Below the pieces are notes generated by a model. It ran no database searches and was not told where the DNA came from. It worked only from the letters and a program-made list of their open reading frames with translations. The position numbers and the translations under genes are program-made. A DNA stretch of 10,794 bases from Gammaproteobacteria bacterium. GTDB lineage: Bacteria > Pseudomonadota > Gammaproteobacteria > Pseudomonadales > Azotimanducaceae_A. Each line of letters opens with the position of its first letter. Within the stretch, counting starts at the first letter, position 1. Below are positions 7,103 through 10,794 of this stretch, in pieces. The stretch lies in NCBI GenBank assembly GCA_028819775.1, contig JAPPKV010000008.1, positions 1 through 10,794 of the forward strand. Direction: 5' to 3'.

Positions 7103-8121
7103 ATGGTCGAGAGCGCGCAATCCGTGAGCAGGCCGGCACCGCGTGATGTGGAGACGGTGCAGCGGAACGTGGTGCGCGCGCACGGGACCGATGTCGAACG
7201 GCAAAGCGAAGTCGAGCAGGATGACACATCGTTGGCGGCAGATGCGAATGGCACTCCCCGTCCTTCGGCGGCGAAGCGGCACACGCAAGCCGAGCGCGGC
7301 AACACGAAGTCCGCGCCGCTGCGGGACGTCGGCGGTCGCACCGCTTCGACGGCGAAGCGCCGCTCGGAGTCCGAGCACGGCGGTGTTGCGCTCGTGGATG
7401 TACCGAACAGCGGCGGGCACACCGCTTCGCCAGGGAAGCGCGAGTCCCAAGACGAACTCGGTCGCCCGTCGCCCGCGGTGGCGCAGGCCGGCGGCGGTCG
7501 GGCGGCCTCGGCGCCGAAGCGGGAAAGGCGAGCCGACGGCGATGGCCGGGACGCCGCGGTGGGCGGTGTCGGGGGCCGTGCGACGTGCGCGGATGGACCG
7601 CGGTTCGACGCCGACCGGCGCAACGCGTCGCGGACACCGGAGCGGGGCGGCCTCCGGTTCTTGACTTCGCCGGCGAAGCGGCTTGCGTACGCCGCCGGGC
7701 ATGACGCTTCGGCGCCGGTGGAGCGTTCGCCGACACTGGAGCGGCACCTCGCCGCGTTGCGCTGCGGCGGCCCGTTGCCGGGCTCTCGCTCGCGGTACAT
7801 CCCGGCCGAAGTGAGGCGGGAGGTGTGGCGCCGCGACCAGGGTTGTTGCAGCTATGTCGACGGGGAAGCGGGCGGCGCTACGGCTCCGTCTATCGGCTGG
7901 AGATCGACCACATCGTGCCGTTCGCGTTCGGCGGCGCCAACGAGCTGTCGAACCTCGGGCTGCGTTGCAGCGCTCACTACAAATTGCGCCACGCTCAGCG
8001 CCATGCTCGCGCCGGGAGTGTGCCGACTGAAGCCCGGCGCGCTCCGGTCTCCACGGTCGAACCTAAGGAACGCCGGCGGACCGTCGGATCGCATGCAGTG
8101 ATCGACCGGGCCGGGTCGTGA
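7103..8121 (+). pseudogene. HNH endonuclease pseudogene with repetitive N-terminal region
   Basis: The C-terminal part is an HNH nuclease split across two frames. Frame one gives SRYIPAEVRREVWRRDQG followed by CCSYVDG (about 7780-7867). Frame two gives GRRYGSVYRLEIDHIVPFAF, then SNLGLRCSAH (about 7868-7980). Together these contain the HNH core: DH of the first strand, the Asn of SNL, and the C-x2-H ending. The frame breaks between the CSYVDG and GRRYGS codons near 7868 (net +2 or -1). The N-terminal side is a degenerate 27-residue tandem repeat (7256-7735), rich in Arg, Ser and Gly. The ATG at 7103 is an arbitrary start. The frame-two stop TGA (8119-8121) overlaps the GTG start of the aquaporin gene. 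This HNH type is often found in mobile or multi-copy genes. The nuclease would be inactive unless a frameshift is bypassed. Confidence 0.75.
7256..7735 (+). repeat. Degenerate 81-bp (27-residue) tandem repeat with palindromic core
   Basis: Six units begin at about 7256, 7337, 7418, 7499, 7577 and 7652, with lengths 81, 81, 81, 78, 75 and about 84 bp. In the HNH frame they share a pattern of small residues plus AKR or GKR, then charged residues, ending in GG: for example RTASTAKRRSESEHGG and HTASPGKRESQDELGR. At DNA level four units carry a TTCG-N4-CGAAG or close inverted repeat, such as CGCTTCGACGGCGAAGCG (7342-7359) and CTTCGCCGGCGAAG (7665-7678). Unit 5 has lost the core. Weaker copies may extend upstream to about 7120. 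The units are too diverged for a CRISPR array. Confidence 0.7.
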
Positions 8122-8840
8122 TCGCGTCATCGGGTACCCTGCGCTTCTTGCGTCCCGATGCGGTTCTGGCGGAGGTGGTGGGCACCTTCGCGCTCGTGTT
8201 CGCCGCTAACGGCTCGATCATGGTCAACGATATGTCCGGCGGCGTGGTCACCCACATCGGCGTGGCCGCCGCGCCGGGCCTGGTGGTGGCGGCGATGATC
8301 TACGCGGTGGGCGACATCTCCGCCGCGCACTTCAACCCCGCCGTGACGATTGGGTTCTGGAGCGTCGGCCGCCTGTCGGTCCGCCTAGTGGCGCCCTACA
8401 TCGCCAGCCAGGTGGTGGGCGCGGTGCTGGCCAGCTTCGCCCTGTGGCTGCTGCTGCCGGAGCACCGCGGACTGATGGGCGCCCACGTCCCCGCCATCCC
8501 GGCGGCGCCGGCGGTGGTGATGGAAGTGATCCTCACCTTCTTCCTGATGTTCGTGATCCTGGGCGTGAGCGGCTTCCTGAACGCCGCCCCGGGCGCCGGC
8601 AGGATCAACCGGCAGCCGTCGTCCGGCCTCGCAGTAGGCGGCGTGGTTGCGCTGGCGATCTGGTTCGCCGGCCCCACCAGCGGCGCCTCCATGAACCCGG
8701 CGCGCTCCCTGGCCCCGGCCCTGTCCGCCGTGGAGCCGCTGCAGTAAATGTGGATCTACGTCATCGGCCCGATCGGCGGCGCCCTCCTCGCCGGCGTCAC
8801 CGGACGCCTCATCCGCCACACCAGCCGCTCCCGCTCATGA
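8118..8840 (+). pseudogene. Aquaporin (MIP family), copy 2, interrupted before the last helix
   Basis: Membrane channel of the aquaporin family. From GTG 8118 the open part gives 209 residues with both pore motifs intact: AHFNPAVTIGF (NPA at 73-75) and SMNPARSLAP (NPA at 193-195, followed by the selectivity-filter Arg). A TAA at 8745-8747 stops it where copy 1 has TAC, and the same frame continues from an ATG (8748) through WIYVIGPIGGALLAGVTGRL, the expected sixth helix, to a TGA at 8838-8840. Restored, the protein would be 240 residues, a normal length. As written it lacks helix 6. The stop may be a recent nonsense mutation, a sequencing error, or a site of re-initiation. The start GTG overlaps the HNH stop. 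It is about 80% or more identical by eye to copy 1. Confidence 0.8.
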
Positions 8841-9003
8841 CCGCGCCGGATCGAAACAAACACCACACGCACCCCGCGCAGCAGTGTGGCCGGGTGGTCC
8901 GGGTGGTTGGCCTCGGTTGATGAACTGCCGGTACGCCGCTTATCTTGCAAGGATGAAGCCGGCACCGCGCCGAGTTCCTTCTCCGCTGCCGGGCCAATCA
9001 ACG
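8841..9003 (+). promoter_or_regulatory. Intergenic region with a possible sigma70-type promoter for the ATPase-PIN operon
   Basis: TTGATG (8917-8922) and TATCTT (8941-8946), separated by 18 bp, form a plausible -35/-10 pair. The predicted transcription start would fall near 8953, exactly at an ATG that is in frame with the ATPase gene. Either that ATG is used without a leader, adding 17 residues, or the ATG at 9004 is used from a short leader. No strong Shine-Dalgarno precedes either. This is a pattern match only. Confidence 0.3.
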
Positions 9004-10350
9004 ATGAATCAGATTTCACTCAGGGATTTCCGCTGCTTTCGGAATGAGCAGGTTGCCCGCTTGGCGCCTCTGACGCTCTTGGTCGGCGAAAACAGCACCG
9101 GCAAGACCTCGTTTCTGGCCTTGATCCGGGCGCTGTGGGACATCGGCTTCCGGCATCGAGTTCCCGACTTCAAGGAAGAGCCCTACGACTTGGGAAGTTT
9201 CGATGAGATCGCACATCACCGTGGCGCACGAGGCGGTCGCACGAACAGGTTCTCGGCGGGATTCTCAGTCGCGTCAACTGACGGGAGCGGTTCTTATCGA
9301 TTTTCCGTCACCTTCGGCAAGCAGGGAACGGTCCCCTTCCCAGTGCAACGTTCCCTCACCCGTAGTGACCGTTGGATCGACGAACACATAGCGGCTGGTG
9401 GCTTCCCGAAGGTGTACGCCGGCACTTCGCGCGGGTCATGGCGCTTGCGGGCGCCTCGTGATGTGCATTCTATCGATTTCAATCAGAACGTGTTGAATCC
9501 CCTTGTCTATTCGGTAGTCACGGTTGGAGCGGCTGTCGCCGATTACTTTCCGGGTACACCGGAACCGCAGAACGGTTCACCTGAGATGGGTGAGGAGGAC
9601 TGGGACGCACTACAGGGTTTCGCGGTGGAAGCGCCGATCGGGGGCCTGGAGACTGTATCGTCAAGACCATTCGCAAGTGCACCGGTTCGCTCGCGGCCGC
9701 GCCGTACTTATGATCCGGCCCGGCCCATGACCGATCCTGAGGGAGCAGGCATTCCAATGTATCTCGCCGACGTGTTTTTTCGGAGTAGCGGGAACTGGAG
9801 CAACCTCAAGACTCGGCTCGAAGAGTTCGGACGAACTGCCGGACTGTTCGACGAGATTGCGATAAAGTCCCTGGGCACGGGAGATGCCGGTCCATTTCAG
9901 CTTCAGATAAGGAAATACGGTGGGTCGCTCAAGGGGCCGAGACGAAACCTGATCGATGTTGGGTATGGCGTAAGCCAAGTGTTGCCGATTGTTACCGAGT
10001 TGCTGCGGCAAGAAGTGCACCCGATGTTCTTGCTGCAGCAACCCGAAGTTCACCTGCATCCGAGTGCTCAGGCCGCTCTCGGCAGCCTCTTTTGCCAGAT
10101 CGCCAGTTCGGACCGACAACTGGTAGTTGAGACCCACAGCGACCACCTGCTTGACCGGATTCGAATGGATGTGCGTGATCGCACGAGTAAGCTCAAACCA
10201 GACGATGTCTCCATTCTGTTTTTCGAACGCAATGGGCTGGATGTGCGGATTCATTCACTGTGCATTGATCAAGAGGGAAACGTCCGCCATACGCCGGACG
10301 GCTATCGAAGATTCTTTATAGAGGAGACTCAGAGGTCGCTCGGCTTGTAG
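9004..10350 (+). CDS. OLD/ABC-like AAA-family ATPase, partner of a PIN nuclease
   Basis: Protein of 448 residues from ATG 9004, chosen because the fold begins at once (MNQISLRDFRCFRNEQ). Walker A is GENSTGKTS at 28-36. A signature-like motif IDVGYGVSQVLPI lies at 317-329, the Walker B region MFLLQQPEVHLHP at 341-353, and a switch-His motif VETHSDHLLDRI at 375-386. This is the layout of SMC/OLD-like ATPases with a long helical or beta insertion (about 45-300) between the halves, where nucleotide drives dimerisation. No TOPRIM domain follows, unlike OLD nucleases. The acidic pair usually found at Walker B reads QQ here, with PEVHLHP kept. The next gene starts 1 nt after the stop and encodes a PIN domain, so the nuclease is probably supplied in trans. 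A longer start at 8953 or 8884 is possible. ATPase class is firm; role in defence is inferred. Confidence 0.85.
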   Translation: MNQISLRDFRCFRNEQVARLAPLTLLVGENSTGKTSFLALIRALWDIGFRHRVPDFKEEPYDLGSFDEIAHHRGARGGRTNRFSAGFSVASTDGSGSYRFSVTFGKQGTVPFPVQRSLTRSDRWIDEHIAAGGFPKVYAGTSRGSWRLRAPRDVHSIDFNQNVLNPLVYSVVTVGAAVADYFPGTPEPQNGSPEMGEEDWDALQGFAVEAPIGGLETVSSRPFASAPVRSRPRRTYDPARPMTDPEGAGIPMYLADVFFRSSGNWSNLKTRLEEFGRTAGLFDEIAIKSLGTGDAGPFQLQIRKYGGSLKGPRRNLIDVGYGVSQVLPIVTELLRQEVHPMFLLQQPEVHLHPSAQAALGSLFCQIASSDRQLVVETHSDHLLDRIRMDVRDRTSKLKPDDVSILFFERNGLDVRIHSLCIDQEGNVRHTPDGYRRFFIEETQRSLGL

Positions 10351-10351
10351 C

Positions 10352-10794
10352 ATGTGTGCGATTATTGACGCGAACGTAGCGCACGAGGTATTCGGCAACG
10401 ACCGCCCGGAAGCGGGCGTGCGGTTCTACTCATGGCTCACCTCCGGCGTTGGCAGGTTGGTTGTCGGCGGCAAGCTTCTTGACGAGCTTGGCAAGACTTC
10501 CTTTCGCGATCTAGCGCGACAGTTACAACTCGCCGGAGTAGTCAGGGTCCAGAATAGCGATGACGTCGATGAGCGCACCGAGGACCTGCGCGCAGTCGGC
10601 GCTTGCCGGTCGAACGATCCTCACGTTCTCGCTTTGGCACAACTCAGCGGTGCCCGTCTGCTATACTCCAACGACGGGGCACTTCACCAGGACTTTCGCG
10701 ACAAGGAGTTGATCGATCAGCCGCGTGGTCGCGTCTACTCGACGCGAGAACATCGGGATTATCGCAGGAGTCACGAACAGTTGCTTCGGCGACG
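10352..10794 (+). CDS. PIN-domain protein, putative RNase effector (3' end outside the window)
   Basis: The first 147 residues are visible and no stop occurs before the window ends. The start ATG lies 1 nt after the ATPase stop, so translation is probably coupled. The PIN-domain acidic set can be assigned: Asp6 in CAIIDANV, Glu45 in GGKLLDEL, Asp89 in SNDPHVLALAQ and Asp108 in LLYSNDGALHQDF. The order and spacing (about 40, 45 and 20 residues) fit PIN nucleases, which cut RNA with bound metal ions and include VapC toxins. Unlike VapC, the neighbour is an AAA ATPase rather than a small DNA-binding antitoxin. After residue 125 the tail is rich in Arg and His and may bind nucleic acid. Target and activity cannot be read from the sequence. 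Confidence 0.8.
   Translation, partial: MCAIIDANVAHEVFGNDRPEAGVRFYSWLTSGVGRLVVGGKLLDELGKTSFRDLARQLQLAGVVRVQNSDDVDERTEDLRAVGACRSNDPHVLALAQLSGARLLYSNDGALHQDFRDKELIDQPRGRVYSTREHRDYRRSHEQLLRR

Noticed and set aside
7256..7735. CRISPR array
   Set aside because: Period is 81 bp, the repeat part is short and diverged, units are translated in one frame, and no cas genes are present.
6791..7800. Three long minus-strand open frames across the repeat array
   Set aside because: High GC and the repeat period keep all frames open; translations are low-complexity Arg/Ala/Pro and carry no domain.
8444..8920. 158-codon plus-strand frame overlapping aquaporin copy 2
   Set aside because: Alternative frame of a GC-rich gene; Arg/Pro/Ala-rich with no domain.

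Overview
This is a bacterial accessory region with moderate to high GC. It mixes intact gene modules of conflict or defence type with decaying genes. The host cannot be named from the sequence. GTG and TTG starts, GC-rich codon use in the aquaporin and HNH regions, and sulfatase and HNH remnants suggest a high-GC environmental bacterium, but no rRNA, tRNA or housekeeping marker is present to test this. The leftmost genes (63-3724) are visibly less GC-rich than the aquaporin/HNH blocks, so the window is probably a patchwork of pieces with different histories.

Left module (63-3724, + strand). Two genes overlap by 4 nt. The first encodes a STAND-like P-loop ATPase with intact Walker A and B motifs, a winged-helix-like region and a second, degenerate NTPase-like half. 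The second encodes a protein with a P-loop-like fold that has lost its Walker A lysine, followed by a C-terminal HEPN-like domain with an RNxxxH motif. The reading is a sensor/switch ATPase paired with a putative RNA-cleaving effector. This is the best candidate in the window for an undescribed system.

Middle modules. A first aquaporin copy (3835-4540) is a pseudogene with indels and both NPA motifs altered. It meets, tail to tail and without a gap, a minus-strand operon of three overlapping genes (6508 down to 4541). These are a TIGR04255-like protein of 258 aa, a 251-aa protein with an NGNLRAVW/GLQFLG core, and a 151-aa protein. The tight overlaps suggest that the three products work together; the function is unknown.

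Decay zone (6583-8840). A minus-strand C-terminal sulfatase remnant with an internal stop abuts a plus-strand HNH endonuclease pseudogene. The N-terminal part of the HNH gene is a degenerate tandem array of about 27 residues (81 bp) per unit with a palindromic core. A second aquaporin copy follows, with NPA motifs intact but with a TAA immediately followed by an in-frame ATG just before the last membrane helix.

Right module (9004 to the window end, + strand). An OLD/ABC-like AAA ATPase of 448 aa is followed after 1 nt by a PIN-domain protein with all four acidic positions in place, which runs off the window. This looks like a second ATPase-nuclease pair.

Taken together, three compact operons of conflict-system character are separated by decaying metabolic and mobile-type genes. 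This is the layout of a defence or accessory island, an inference from gene content only.
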